Below, piece by piece: positions 1 to 7,749 of a DNA stretch of 64,000 nt. The translations under genes and the position numbers were made by a program. The first letter of the stretch is position 1. Each line of letters opens with the position of its first letter. A model generated the notes under the pieces. That model was given only the letters and a program-made list of their open reading frames with translations. It ran no database searches and was not told the origin of the DNA. Origin of the DNA: Rhodospirillum sp. (lineage in GTDB: Bacteria; Pseudomonadota; Alphaproteobacteria; Dongiales; Dongiaceae). The DNA is taken from assembly GCA_013822765.1 (NCBI GenBank), contig PNKY01000017.1, positions 1 through 64,000 of the forward strand, given 5' to 3'.

Positions 1-381
1 GCGTCGCACGCGCGACGCTCAGGCCTGATTCGGCCAGAGACAACCGCGCAATATAGCGATGCCAGATGGGTGATACAAGCGCTACAGGAGCGCCTCACCC
101 ACAGATCCAACAGCCGATTTATGCTGCTGTTTCCGGAGCCGACCAAGAACCAGCGGCCCCGTTCGACGGCGCGGTTTCTAGTCGAGTCTGAGGGGGGTGT
201 AAAGAGAAAAACGCAACAATCTTATCCACATCCCACAGTCACTCAGATGGGGTTGACCTCTCCTCGCGACAAGCCCAGACTCCCTGCGTCGGGACATCGC
301 AGACTCCCGGCTTTCCCAAGATGCCTGGCATCCAAGCTCTGCTCACCTGATTGCGCTCCGTGCGCAAAGGAGAGCTGTGCC
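1..381. other. Gene-free start of window
   Basis: I see no convincing gene here. An open frame runs into the downstream ChrB-like gene from position 70, but its translation before 382 has no recognisable domain and no supporting ribosome binding site. The stretch holds one perfect DnaA-box-type nonamer (TTATCCACA, 222-230) and a weaker relative (TCACCCACA) near 95-103. It is probably the promoter region of the chromate genes. Confidence 0.5.
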
Positions 382-1218
382 ATGGAATCCGAACTCCAGA
401 CCTCCATTTCCGCCGCCGAATTGGCCCGTACCCTCGGCTCCGCCGGTCATCCCCTGATTGTAGACGTCCGGCGCCAAGCCGCCTTTTCCGCATCGCAGCA
501 TCTGATCTGCGGCAGCCTCTATCGGCCACCCGAACAGGTCGCAAGCTGGTCCCGCGACTTGCCCTCCAAGCGGCCCATCGTCGTCACCTGCGTGCACGGC
601 CACGAAGTGGGCCAGACCGCCGCGTCGGAGTTGCGCGCCGCCGGGTTCGATGCGCGCTACCTCGCCGGCGGCGTCGAACGCTGGATCGAGGCGGGCTATC
701 CGCATCTGCGCAAGACCGCGGCCTACGACGGCACCCGCGCGACGTCCTGGGTGACGCGCGCGCGGCCCAAAATCGACCGCATCGCCTGCCCGTGGCTGAT
801 CCGCCGCTTCATCGATCCGCTGGCGGACTTCCACTACGTGCCGTCGGACCAGGTGCTCGCCGAGGCCAGCACGCGCAATGCCATTCCGTTCGACATTCCC
901 GGCGTGACATTCTCCCACCGCGGCGAAACCTGCACGTTCGATTCCATGATCGAGGATTTCGCATTGAGCGACCAGGCGCTCCACCGCCTCGCACACATCG
1001 TTCGCGGCGCCGATACCTCGCGCCTCGATCTGACGGCGCAGTCCTCCGGGCTCTATGCCATCTCGCTCGGTCTCGGCGATCTGATCGAGGACGACCACGC
1101 GCTGCTCGAAACCGGGCTCTCGCTGTACGACGGACTCTACCGCTGGCAGCGCGACGTGACGAAGGAGACCCACGCCTGGCCGCCCAAGGAGATGGCGCCC
1201 CGAGAGATCGCACGATGA
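382..1218 (+). CDS. Rhodanese / ChrB-type chromate resistance protein
   Basis: 278 aa. An N-terminal rhodanese domain (about residues 10-112) carries a potential persulfide cysteine in the loop TCVHGHEVG (C70). The C-terminal half (about 118-270) matches the chromate-resistance domain of ChrB, with the characteristic block KIDRIACPWLIRRFID. ChrB-type proteins are known as chromate-responsive regulators or accessory factors of chromate export. The rhodanese fusion suggests a role in sulfur or redox handling of the metal, which is inference. The ATG at 382 was chosen because both domains begin after it and the upstream frame encodes nothing recognisable. The stop overlaps the start of chrA (ATGA, 1215-1218), so the two are translationally coupled. 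Confidence 0.85.
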   Translation: MESELQTSISAAELARTLGSAGHPLIVDVRRQAAFSASQHLICGSLYRPPEQVASWSRDLPSKRPIVVTCVHGHEVGQTAASELRAAGFDARYLAGGVERWIEAGYPHLRKTAAYDGTRATSWVTRARPKIDRIACPWLIRRFIDPLADFHYVPSDQVLAEASTRNAIPFDIPGVTFSHRGETCTFDSMIEDFALSDQALHRLAHIVRGADTSRLDLTAQSSGLYAISLGLGDLIEDDHALLETGLSLYDGLYRWQRDVTKETHAWPPKEMAPREIAR

Positions 1219-2519
1219 GCGACGCGCGTCCCAGCTTCGCCGAGGCAACCAAGCTCTGGTTCAAGGTCGGTTGCCTCGGCTTCGGCGGCCCGGCGGGCCA
1301 GATCGCCCTCATGCATCGCCTCGTGGTCGACGAGCGCAAATGGGTCGGCGAAGCGCAGTTCCTGCATGCGCTCAATTTCTGCATGCTGCTGCCAGGCCCC
1401 GAAGCACAGCAGCTGGCCACCTACATCGGCTGGCTGCTGCATGGCGTGCGCGGCGGCTTGGTCGCCGGCATCCTGTTCGTGCTGCCGGGCTTCTGCGTCA
1501 TCCTCGCATTGAGCGCGGCCTATGCCGCCTTCGGGCAGCTGCCATGGCTCATGGGCGTGTTCTTCGGGTTGAAGTGTGCCGTCATCGCGCTGGTGGCCGA
1601 AGCGCTGTGGCGCGTGGCGAAGCGGGCGCTTAAGCAGCCGATGCATGTCGTCGTCGCGGCGCTCGCCTTCGTCGCGCTGTTCGCCTTCCGGATTCCGTTT
1701 CCGATCGTGATCTTGGCAGCCGCGATCGTCGGACTGGCCATGGCGTGGCGATCGAATGGGCGCGCCGCTCTCACCGACGAGAAGGTGCTCACGCAGACGT
1801 CGAAGGCTCCTCGGCCCTTCCGCACCGCGTTCATCGGCGCGACGCTGTGGCTCGGGCCGATCGCACTGCTCGCCTTGCTGCTGGGCAGTGATCAGATCTT
1901 TCCGCAAATGGGATTGTTCTTCGCCAAGATGGCGGTCGTCACATTCGGCGGCGCCTACGCGGTGCTCGCCTACGTCGCGCAACAGGCGGTGCAGAGCTAT
2001 GGCTGGCTCACCACCGGCAACATGATCGATGGCCTGGCGCTCGCCGAGACCACGCCGGGGCCGTTGATCCTGGTGCTGAGCTTTGTCGGCTTCTACGCCG
2101 CGTACCAACAGACCGGGGCGCTCGCTCCGATGTTCGCCGGCACGCTCGGCGCGATCTTCGTTACCTGGGTGACGTTCGTCCCGAGCTTCATCTGGATCTT
2201 CCTCGGCGCGCCGTACGTCGAGCGCCTGCGGCACAACCGCTATCTGTCGGCGGCGCTGGCGATGGTCACGGCAGCGGTGGTGGGCGTGATCGCGAACCTT
2301 GCGCTGTGGTTCGCGCTGCACGTGCTGTTCCGGGATGTGAGCGAGATTTCACTTGGTATCGCCACTCTCACTTGGCCCGACTGGCGCAGCGCGGACCTGG
2401 TCGCGATCGGCCTGTCTATCGCCGCGGGTCTAGCCCTGCTGCACTGGCGCATCAACCTGGTGAAGGTACTGCTGGCCAGCGGCGCCATCGGCTATCTCGC
2501 GCACGCCGCGATCGGCTAG
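1215..2519 (+). CDS. chrA: ChrA chromate efflux transporter
   Basis: 434 aa integral membrane protein of the CHR family, the usual length for the two-domain (long-chain) form. It has two homologous halves: the N-terminal half starts with FKVGCLGFGGPAGQIALM, the C-terminal half with FFAKMAVVTFGGAYAVLAYV, each followed by several hydrophobic helices. ChrA exports chromate across the inner membrane, driven by the proton gradient. The start codon overlaps the stop of the rhodanese-ChrB gene by four bases. The last four bases (CTAG, 2516-2519) are shared with the stop of the convergent DUF1489 gene. Confidence 0.93.
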   Translation: MSDARPSFAEATKLWFKVGCLGFGGPAGQIALMHRLVVDERKWVGEAQFLHALNFCMLLPGPEAQQLATYIGWLLHGVRGGLVAGILFVLPGFCVILALSAAYAAFGQLPWLMGVFFGLKCAVIALVAEALWRVAKRALKQPMHVVVAALAFVALFAFRIPFPIVILAAAIVGLAMAWRSNGRAALTDEKVLTQTSKAPRPFRTAFIGATLWLGPIALLALLLGSDQIFPQMGLFFAKMAVVTFGGAYAVLAYVAQQAVQSYGWLTTGNMIDGLALAETTPGPLILVLSFVGFYAAYQQTGALAPMFAGTLGAIFVTWVTFVPSFIWIFLGAPYVERLRHNRYLSAALAMVTAAVVGVIANLALWFALHVLFRDVSEISLGIATLTWPDWRSADLVAIGLSIAAGLALLHWRINLVKVLLASGAIGYLAHAAIG

Positions 2520-2977
2520 AACAGGCCGAGGGTCCGCAGCTCCGCGAGCATATCCGCCGGCATGTCGACTTCCGCCGCAACATTGGCGAAGGCCTGCCGC
2601 TGGTTTGGCAGATCCGGCGGTGAATCGTCCGCTTCCAGGTAGCGCCAGCCCTGGAAGGCACGCCGTGGCCGCGGGTCGACCAGGATCACCTTCGGGTCAT
2701 AGATGATGGCGCAATATTGCTGGCCGTCCGCATCCGTCACGTCATCCAGCCGTAGAATCCGGTGTCGGACGCGGATGATGCCGCGTATGACCCAGAACAG
2801 CGAGCCGCCGTCGAGCACCTCTTCGTCGCGCTTTGGGCGCATGCGGGTCCAGTGATGGTCCTCGACCGGTTTCTTCGTCTTGCGCTTGAGCGCTTGCCTG
2901 ACCAAGCGCTCATGCTCCTGGATCAGTTGCGTGACGTCGCTGACGCCGACACAGAGTTTGATAAGGTTGACAGTCAT
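2516..2977 (-). CDS. DUF1489 family protein
   Basis: 153 aa. The opening MTVNLIKLCVGVSDV and a conserved core with basic patches (RMPKRDEEVL-like stretch, then GGSLFWVIRG and IIYDPKVILVDPRPRRAFQGWRY) are typical of DUF1489, an alphaproteobacterial family. DUF1489 proteins are small and soluble with no established function; a role linked to RNA or translation is sometimes supposed but not shown. Convergent with chrA, sharing the palindromic CTAG as both stops. It is probably monocistronic, reading away from the lipoprotein gene at 3057. Confidence 0.8.
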   Translation of the reverse strand: MTVNLIKLCVGVSDVTQLIQEHERLVRQALKRKTKKPVEDHHWTRMRPKRDEEVLDGGSLFWVIRGIIRVRHRILRLDDVTDADGQQYCAIIYDPKVILVDPRPRRAFQGWRYLEADDSPPDLPNQRQAFANVAAEVDMPADMLAELRTLGLF

Positions 2978-3056
2978 GTCTCGCGAAATCGTGATGCCTG
3001 GTTTGCGGGGCGGTGGTCGTCAAATAAGTCCGAAGAGATTCCCTGAGGAGACGGCG

Positions 3057-3578
3057 ATGTCCAGACTTCTTGCAATCTTTCTGATCGGCGCCCTGGCCGC
3101 CGGCTGCACGCCAGGGAGGATCGACCGGGTTCGGGTGGAGTCCGGATACGATCCGGTGCAATACCGATTTGTCCCTTACAATCGCGCCATGAAGGCCGAC
3201 GTGTCCGGCAACCCCTTCGGCATGGACCAGCAGGCCTTCAACACACTGGTGTCCGAAACCATCCAGCCACCGGGCGTGGTGCCGAGCGATGGCAGCCCCT
3301 ACCGCGTGCACCTCGCCTTCAACGGCTCCACCAGCGTGAATCGGGACCTCGCCTGCCGTGCCTCTGGCGGCGGCGTGCGCAGCGGCGACATGACCTTGGT
3401 GGCGGCTTTGTGCCCGGGCAATGGACAGGCGCTGACCTTTCTGACCGGTTCGGTCTCCGATATTTCGGGACCAGACGATCCGCGGTTCCGAAAGTTCGTC
3501 CGCTCTTCCGTCGTGAATCTGTTCCCGCCGCAGACCGAGGACGATCGCAACGAGCCCTGCTTCATTCCCGGCTGTTAG
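3057..3578 (+). CDS. Hypothetical lipoprotein
   Basis: 173 aa. The N-terminus is a classical lipoprotein signal: basic start, hydrophobic stretch and lipobox LAAGC, so the mature protein should be anchored in an envelope membrane. The rest is soluble, with several cysteines (including a CFIPGC terminus) that may form disulfides in the periplasm. I do not recognise a family. The ATG at 3057 was chosen over an upstream in-frame start (2880) because of the signal peptide and a GAGGAG ribosome binding site six bases ahead. It ends convergently with the isochorismatase-like gene, overlapping by four bases (TTAG). Confidence 0.75.
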   Translation: MSRLLAIFLIGALAAGCTPGRIDRVRVESGYDPVQYRFVPYNRAMKADVSGNPFGMDQQAFNTLVSETIQPPGVVPSDGSPYRVHLAFNGSTSVNRDLACRASGGGVRSGDMTLVAALCPGNGQALTFLTGSVSDISGPDDPRFRKFVRSSVVNLFPPQTEDDRNEPCFIPGC

Positions 3579-4114
3579 CGGATCAAGCGGCTGATCGTCT
3601 TGAATTCCGGCGTTCCGGCACGGCGCAGCCACTCGAACAGCACCATCTCCGTGGTCGCCAGCCGGACGCCGGCATCCTGCAGGCGGCGCAGAGCGATCTC
3701 CTTGCTGTCGGCAGCGCGTGAGCCGATGGCGTCGACGACGATCGTGACGTCATGCCCGCCGTCGACCATCTCGATCGCGGTCTGCAGGACGCAGACGTGC
3801 GCCTCGATGCCGAAGATCACGGTCTGCCGGTCAGCGCCCGACAATGCGGAGCGCAAAGCCGCATTGGCGAAACAGGAGAATTCCACCTTCTCATGCACCG
3901 CGTTGGCTGGCGCGAGATTGGCAAGATCCGGCACAGTCCGGCCGAGACCGGCGGGATATTGTTCCGAAACCACCACCGGCACCACCAGGGTGCGCGCGGC
4001 TTCCAGCAGGCGCCCACCGTTCTTCAGTACCAGGGTGGGATCTGACATCGCCGGCAGCAGGCGTTCCTGCACGTCGACCATCAGGAGCTGGGATTTGTCG
4101 CGCTCCAGCAGCAT
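3575..4114 (-). CDS. Isochorismatase-like cysteine hydrolase
   Basis: 179 aa. The cysteine-hydrolase triad is visible: Asp14 (MVDVQ), Lys76 (HEKVEFSCF) and nucleophile Cys108 (GIEAHVCVLQT). The sequence resembles the YcaC-like branch of the isochorismatase superfamily. These enzymes hydrolyse amides or related bonds in the cytoplasm. The actual substrate cannot be told from sequence, and nothing nearby (lipoprotein, helicase) points to a pathway. Divergent from the DEAD-box helicase gene across about 180 bp. Confidence 0.85.
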   Translation of the reverse strand: MLLERDKSQLLMVDVQERLLPAMSDPTLVLKNGGRLLEAARTLVVPVVVSEQYPAGLGRTVPDLANLAPANAVHEKVEFSCFANAALRSALSGADRQTVIFGIEAHVCVLQTAIEMVDGGHDVTIVVDAIGSRAADSKEIALRRLQDAGVRLATTEMVLFEWLRRAGTPEFKTISRLIR

Positions 4115-4293
4115 CGCACCCTCGCCGTTTGGGCTATCAATTCTGAGTTAAGTGCAAAGTATGCGCCAAGCGGTTGAATTGACAAAGTTTGGCCGATCCC
4201 TATAGTGCGCGCGACCTTCCGGTAGCGGGATCGGGCTCCCCCTGCCCACTTTCGCCCTTCGGCGATCCCAGTAAATGCCCGCATCATGAGATA

Positions 4294-5832
4294 ATGACGT
4301 TCGAAGAACTGGGGCTCAGCCCCTCTATCCTGCAAGCGATTGCCGATCTCGGCTATCAGCAGCCCACCCCCATCCAAGCCCAAGCGATTCCAGTGGTTCT
4401 TATGGGCCGGGACGTTCTGGGCTGTGCCCAGACCGGCACCGGAAAGACCGCCGGTTTCACCCTTCCCATGATCGAGATTCTGAGCAGCGGCCGGGCCAAG
4501 GCCCGCATGCCGCGCTCGCTCATCCTGGAGCCGACTCGGGAGCTGGCCGCGCAGGTCGCGGACAGCTTCGAGAAGTACGGCAAGGGCGCGAACCTGAGCT
4601 ATGCCCTGCTGATCGGCGGCGAAAGCTTCGTCGACCAGGAGAAAAAGCTGGATCGCGGCGTCGACGTCCTGATCGCGACGCCAGGCCGCCTGATCGACCT
4701 GTTCGAGCGCGGCAAGATCCTGATGAACGACGTCAAGATCCTGGTGATCGACGAAGCCGACCGCATGCTCGACATGGGCTTCATCCCGGATGTCGAGAAG
4801 ATCGTCGGGCTGCTGCCGAAGCTGCGCCAGACCCTGTTCTTCTCCGCCACCATGGCGCCGGAAATCCGCCGCCTGGCCGATGCGTTCCTGATGAACCCGA
4901 AGGAGATCAGCGTGTCTCCGCCGGCGACGGCGGCCACGACGGTCGTGCAGGGCATGGTGGTGGTGGAACCGGAGCAGAAACGCGAGGCTTTGCGCCAGCT
5001 GATCCGCAGGGAGAACGTCACCAATGCGCTCATCTTCTGCAATCGCAAGCGCGACGTGGAGATCCTGTTCAAATCGCTCACCAAGCACGGCTTCGATGCC
5101 GTGCGTCTGCATGGCGATATGTCCCAGCCGGCCCGCACCGAGACGCTCGACAAATTCAAGAAGGGCGAAGTGCGCCTGATGGTATGCAGCGACGTCGCGG
5201 CGCGCGGGCTCGACATCAAGGGCCTCAGCCACGTGTTCTGTTTCGACGTGCCGATGCATGCCGAGGACTATGTGCACCGGATCGGTCGTACCGGCCGTGC
5301 CGGCCGCGAAGGCCACGCCTTCAGCCTGGCCGCGCCGATCGACGGCAAGTATGTCGCTGCGATCGAGAAGCTGCTGGGCACGACGATCCCGCGCATCACG
5401 ATCGAAGGGCTGGAAAGCGCCGCTTTGTCGGCCGGCCGGGATTCTCGCAAAGGCGGTGATCGCAAAGGCGGTGATCGCAAAGGCGGCGGCCGGCATGATC
5501 GCGGACGCCAGCAGCAGGAAAAGCGCCAGCGCAAGGCGGCCGAAGTCATCGATGCGGTGGTGCCGCATCCGGAGCGCGAAATCGGCCGCCACGCCATGTT
5601 GGAAGCCAGCGTCGCGCTGCCGGTTCCGACCGAGAAGGAGCCGCATTTCAACCGCCATCAGCGCCGCTCCGGCGGGCGCGATCATCAGGCGACGGAGCAA
5701 CTCCCGCCGCGGCCGGAACGCCGTGACGGGCGCGTGCATCACAACGATGATGGCGGCTTGCCGGGCGTCGCCTTCGGCGACCATACGCCGGCATTTCTGC
5801 TCCGCCGCGGCCGCTCCAGCGAAGCGCGCTGA
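4294..5832 (+). CDS. DEAD-box ATP-dependent RNA helicase (RhlE-like)
   Basis: 512 aa. All core motifs are present: Q motif (residues 3-33), Walker A AQTGTGKT (45-52), DEAD (153-156), SAT (184-186) and HRIGRTGRAGREG in the second RecA domain. The C-terminal tail from about residue 385 is basic and low-complexity, with a tandem RKGGD repeat, and should bind RNA. RhlE-type helicases remodel RNA during ribosome assembly, cold adaptation and RNA decay. The ATG at 4294 fits the family N-terminus (MTFEELGLSP). The in-frame upstream stretch from 4189 looks like 5' leader, which is common for these often cold-regulated genes. Confidence 0.93.
   Translation: MTFEELGLSPSILQAIADLGYQQPTPIQAQAIPVVLMGRDVLGCAQTGTGKTAGFTLPMIEILSSGRAKARMPRSLILEPTRELAAQVADSFEKYGKGANLSYALLIGGESFVDQEKKLDRGVDVLIATPGRLIDLFERGKILMNDVKILVIDEADRMLDMGFIPDVEKIVGLLPKLRQTLFFSATMAPEIRRLADAFLMNPKEISVSPPATAATTVVQGMVVVEPEQKREALRQLIRRENVTNALIFCNRKRDVEILFKSLTKHGFDAVRLHGDMSQPARTETLDKFKKGEVRLMVCSDVAARGLDIKGLSHVFCFDVPMHAEDYVHRIGRTGRAGREGHAFSLAAPIDGKYVAAIEKLLGTTIPRITIEGLESAALSAGRDSRKGGDRKGGDRKGGGRHDRGRQQQEKRQRKAAEVIDAVVPHPEREIGRHAMLEASVALPVPTEKEPHFNRHQRRSGGRDHQATEQLPPRPERRDGRVHHNDDGGLPGVAFGDHTPAFLLRRGRSSEAR
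5446..5490 (+). repeat. Three tandem 15-bp repeats in helicase tail
   Basis: Three consecutive 15-bp units (CGCAAAGGCGGTGAT twice, the third diverging in its last four bases) encode the repeated RKGGD segment of the helicase C-terminal tail. Because the unit is a multiple of three, copy-number changes would lengthen or shorten the basic tail without a frameshift. Confidence 0.9.
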
Positions 5833-5848
5833 TCCCAGAAAAAGAAGA

Positions 5849-5872
5849 GGCGCGGGAGTTTCCTCCCGCGCC
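5849..5872 (-). terminator. Rho-independent terminator, minus strand
   Basis: A perfect 10-bp stem (GGCGCGGGAG / CTCCCGCGCC) with a TTTC loop lies between the convergent helicase and Gly-rich protein genes. Read on the minus strand it is followed by CTCTTCTTTTTCT, so it should mainly terminate the gene at 5896-6723. The stem could also protect the 3' end of the helicase mRNA. Confidence 0.8.
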
Positions 5873-5895
5873 AGGCTTGCTGCAGAATTTAGTCG

Positions 5896-6723
5896 TTAGT
5901 TCGTGACGGTATCGTCGCCGGTGTCGCCGGCATCGGCCGTGTCCTCGCCGTCGGTGGTGTCGTCGCCCTCGTCATCCGCCGTATCAAAGCCATGGATCTC
6001 GTTGGCTTTGTCGGCGATTTCCTGGGCCGTTGCCTGGTCGAGCGCCGGCGGCTCATCGCCCGCGGTCGGATCGTCGGTGGTCTCGTCGGCCGCCTGGTCC
6101 TCGTCGGTGGTGTCTCCATCGGTCGGAGCTTCGTCGGTGGTCTCGATGCCGACTTTCTCCGCGACCGCCTGAACCTGGTCGGCCGTCACCGGCTTGTTGG
6201 TCATACGGGCCATCATTTCGCCCAGCTGGTCGACGGTGGGCGTCTCATCATCGGCGGTTTCTTCGCCTTCGGCCGGAGCTTCGCCCTCGTCTGGCGCTTC
6301 TTCGGCTGAATCGAGGAAGCCGGCCAGGGCTTCGGCGAACTCGCGGGCGGTGCCGATCGGCGAGTTGGCGCTGGCGTGCGCGATTGCGTTCGGAGAGGCG
6401 TGCAGAACGCCGTTTAGCTTGCCCAGCTCGTTGGGCGCCAAGCCTTCGCTTTCTTCGCCATCTTCTACGGCCTTGGCTTCCGCTTTGGCGGATTTGGCCG
6501 CTTTGGCTTCGCTGCTCTTGCCATGGGCTTCGCTGCTCTTGCCGTTGCCATTGCCGCCATTGCCGTTGCCGCCGCCATGACCACCCCCATTGCCGCCACC
6601 ATTGCCCCCGCCATTGCCGTTCTTGGCAAAGGCGGATTGCTCAAGATCGAGCGCTGCCAGACCGATCGGCGCGACTGCGGCGATCATGAGGGAGGTCAGA
6701 AGAGTACGGATCGTTGGGGTCAT
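5896..6723 (-). CDS. Exported Gly/Asn-rich and acidic protein
   Basis: 275 aa. A signal peptide (about residues 1-33, ending near QSAFA-KN) is followed by a flexible GNGGGNGGG-type stretch (34-61) and an Ala/Lys/Ser-rich linker. Next comes a short folded-looking segment (EGLAPNELGKLNGVLHASPNA, about 93-113, then SANSPIGTAREFAEAL), and finally a very acidic Asp/Glu/Thr-rich tail. The LGKLNG-HASPNA block recurs in secreted alphaproteobacterial proteins as I remember them, but I know of no function. The acidic tail suggests calcium or cation binding or a surface role. It is followed by a strong terminator. Confidence 0.7.
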   Translation of the reverse strand: MTPTIRTLLTSLMIAAVAPIGLAALDLEQSAFAKNGNGGGNGGGNGGGHGGGNGNGGNGNGKSSEAHGKSSEAKAAKSAKAEAKAVEDGEESEGLAPNELGKLNGVLHASPNAIAHASANSPIGTAREFAEALAGFLDSAEEAPDEGEAPAEGEETADDETPTVDQLGEMMARMTNKPVTADQVQAVAEKVGIETTDEAPTDGDTTDEDQAADETTDDPTAGDEPPALDQATAQEIADKANEIHGFDTADDEGDDTTDGEDTADAGDTGDDTVTN

Positions 6724-6879
6724 TATTCGCTTCCTCGAGTTGTTCCGAGTTGGTGCAGGGAAGCTAGCAACGGCCGCCTGAACCGGGCATGAACCAAATG
6801 TTCAGAAAAGTAGTTCATTTCAGCCAGTTAGCCGTGTTTTTTCGAAAACATTGAATGATATTTGAGCGGTTGCAACGGC

Positions 6880-6914
6880 TTGACACTCAGGCCTGTTTAG
6901 AACAAAAAGAGAAC
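6880..6914 (+). promoter_or_regulatory. LexA operator / SOS promoter of the imuA-imuB-dnaE2 cassette
   Basis: The sequence GAAC-AAAAAGA-GAAC at 6900-6914 is a perfect GAAC-N7-GAAC, the reverse complement of the alphaproteobacterial LexA box GTTC-N7-GTTC. It lies about 22 bp upstream of the imuA ATG. A consensus -35 TTGACA sits at 6880-6885; the -10 is weak and would overlap the LexA box, so bound LexA should block the promoter. DNA damage and RecA-triggered LexA cleavage would then induce the cassette. Confidence 0.88.
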
Positions 6915-6936
6915 GAACAGAGTGGGCTGCGCGACG

Positions 6937-7749
6937 ATGAATGCTCGGATCGACCTGGCCCAATTGAAACAGCGCATTGCCTGCATTACGGCGGTGCGGC
7001 CGGAGGTCCGTACCGCGGGGCTGTCCACCGGCCTTCTCCCGGTCGATCTGTATTTAAGTACGGCTGCCACCCCGCTCGGCGCCGTCCACGAAATCGCCGG
7101 TCAAGGCGGCGATGAGGAACAGGGGGCGGCCGGGGCCGGGTTCCTGGCTTTGACCCTGAAGGCCAGCGCGCCGACCGGATGGATCGCCTGGGTGACGCAG
7201 GAGGGCGATCTCTATGCCCCCGGCCTTGCCGCCTTCGGGCTCGATCTGCGCCGGTTGATCCTGGTTTCCGCGCGGCGCGATGTGGAGGTGTGCTGGGCGC
7301 TCGAGGAAGCCTTGCGCAGCCGGTCCCTGGCGGCGGCGGTGGCGGAGGTCGGCGCACTCTCCCTCAACGCCACGCGCCGCCTGCAATTGGCGGCGGAGCA
7401 GGCCGGCATCCCCTGTTTCCTGCTGCGGCGCTGGCGCACCCAGGAACTGGCGCAGCAGCAGCGCGCGCAACCGATCGCGGCCGTCACGCGCTGGCGCATC
7501 TCACCCCAGCCGCATTCGCGCAGCTCCGATCAAGCAACCGTGCCGGAGCTGGGGCCGGTCCACTGGCGTCTCGATCTCTGGCGTTGCCGCAACGCGGCGG
7601 CGGCGTCCTGGATCATGGAGTTCGATCATGCTGATCAACAGCGGGTTACGGCGTTTCCTGTCCCTGTGGCTGCCACACTGGCCGACCGATCAATATCGCC
7701 GGCGCCAGCAGCGCAGTCGGAAACAGCCACCCTCCTCCACTTCGGCTGA
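6937..7749 (+). CDS. imuA: ImuA, RecA-like mutasome protein
   Basis: 270 aa. This is the RecA/SulA-like protein that opens imuA-imuB-dnaE2 mutagenesis cassettes. It shows the family features LPVDLYLSTAATPLGAVHEIAG, GWIAWVTQEGDLYAPGLAAFGLDL and the C-terminal strand PVHWRLDLWRCRNAAAASWIMEF. ImuA assists damage-induced mutagenesis with ImuB and DnaE2. The ATG at 6937 gives the expected N-terminus; GTG at 6922 is an in-frame alternative. Its 3' end overlaps imuB by 122 bp, and a LexA box lies just upstream. Confidence 0.9.
   Translation: MNARIDLAQLKQRIACITAVRPEVRTAGLSTGLLPVDLYLSTAATPLGAVHEIAGQGGDEEQGAAGAGFLALTLKASAPTGWIAWVTQEGDLYAPGLAAFGLDLRRLILVSARRDVEVCWALEEALRSRSLAAAVAEVGALSLNATRRLQLAAEQAGIPCFLLRRWRTQELAQQQRAQPIAAVTRWRISPQPHSRSSDQATVPELGPVHWRLDLWRCRNAAAASWIMEFDHADQQRVTAFPVPVAATLADRSISPAPAAQSETATLLHFG

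Noticed and set aside
95-230. Possible replication origin
   Set aside because: Only one perfect and one weak DnaA box, no AT-rich unwinding region and no typical neighbouring genes.
343-1248. Long minus-strand open frame opposite the ChrB-like gene
   Set aside because: No domain, Arg/Gly-rich translation typical of antisense frames in GC-rich DNA, and it lies completely over a well-supported gene.
4081-5784. 567-codon minus-strand frame opposite the DEAD-box helicase
   Set aside because: It mirrors helicase codons (His/Arg/Gln-rich, no domain) and would also overlap the isochorismatase gene start.
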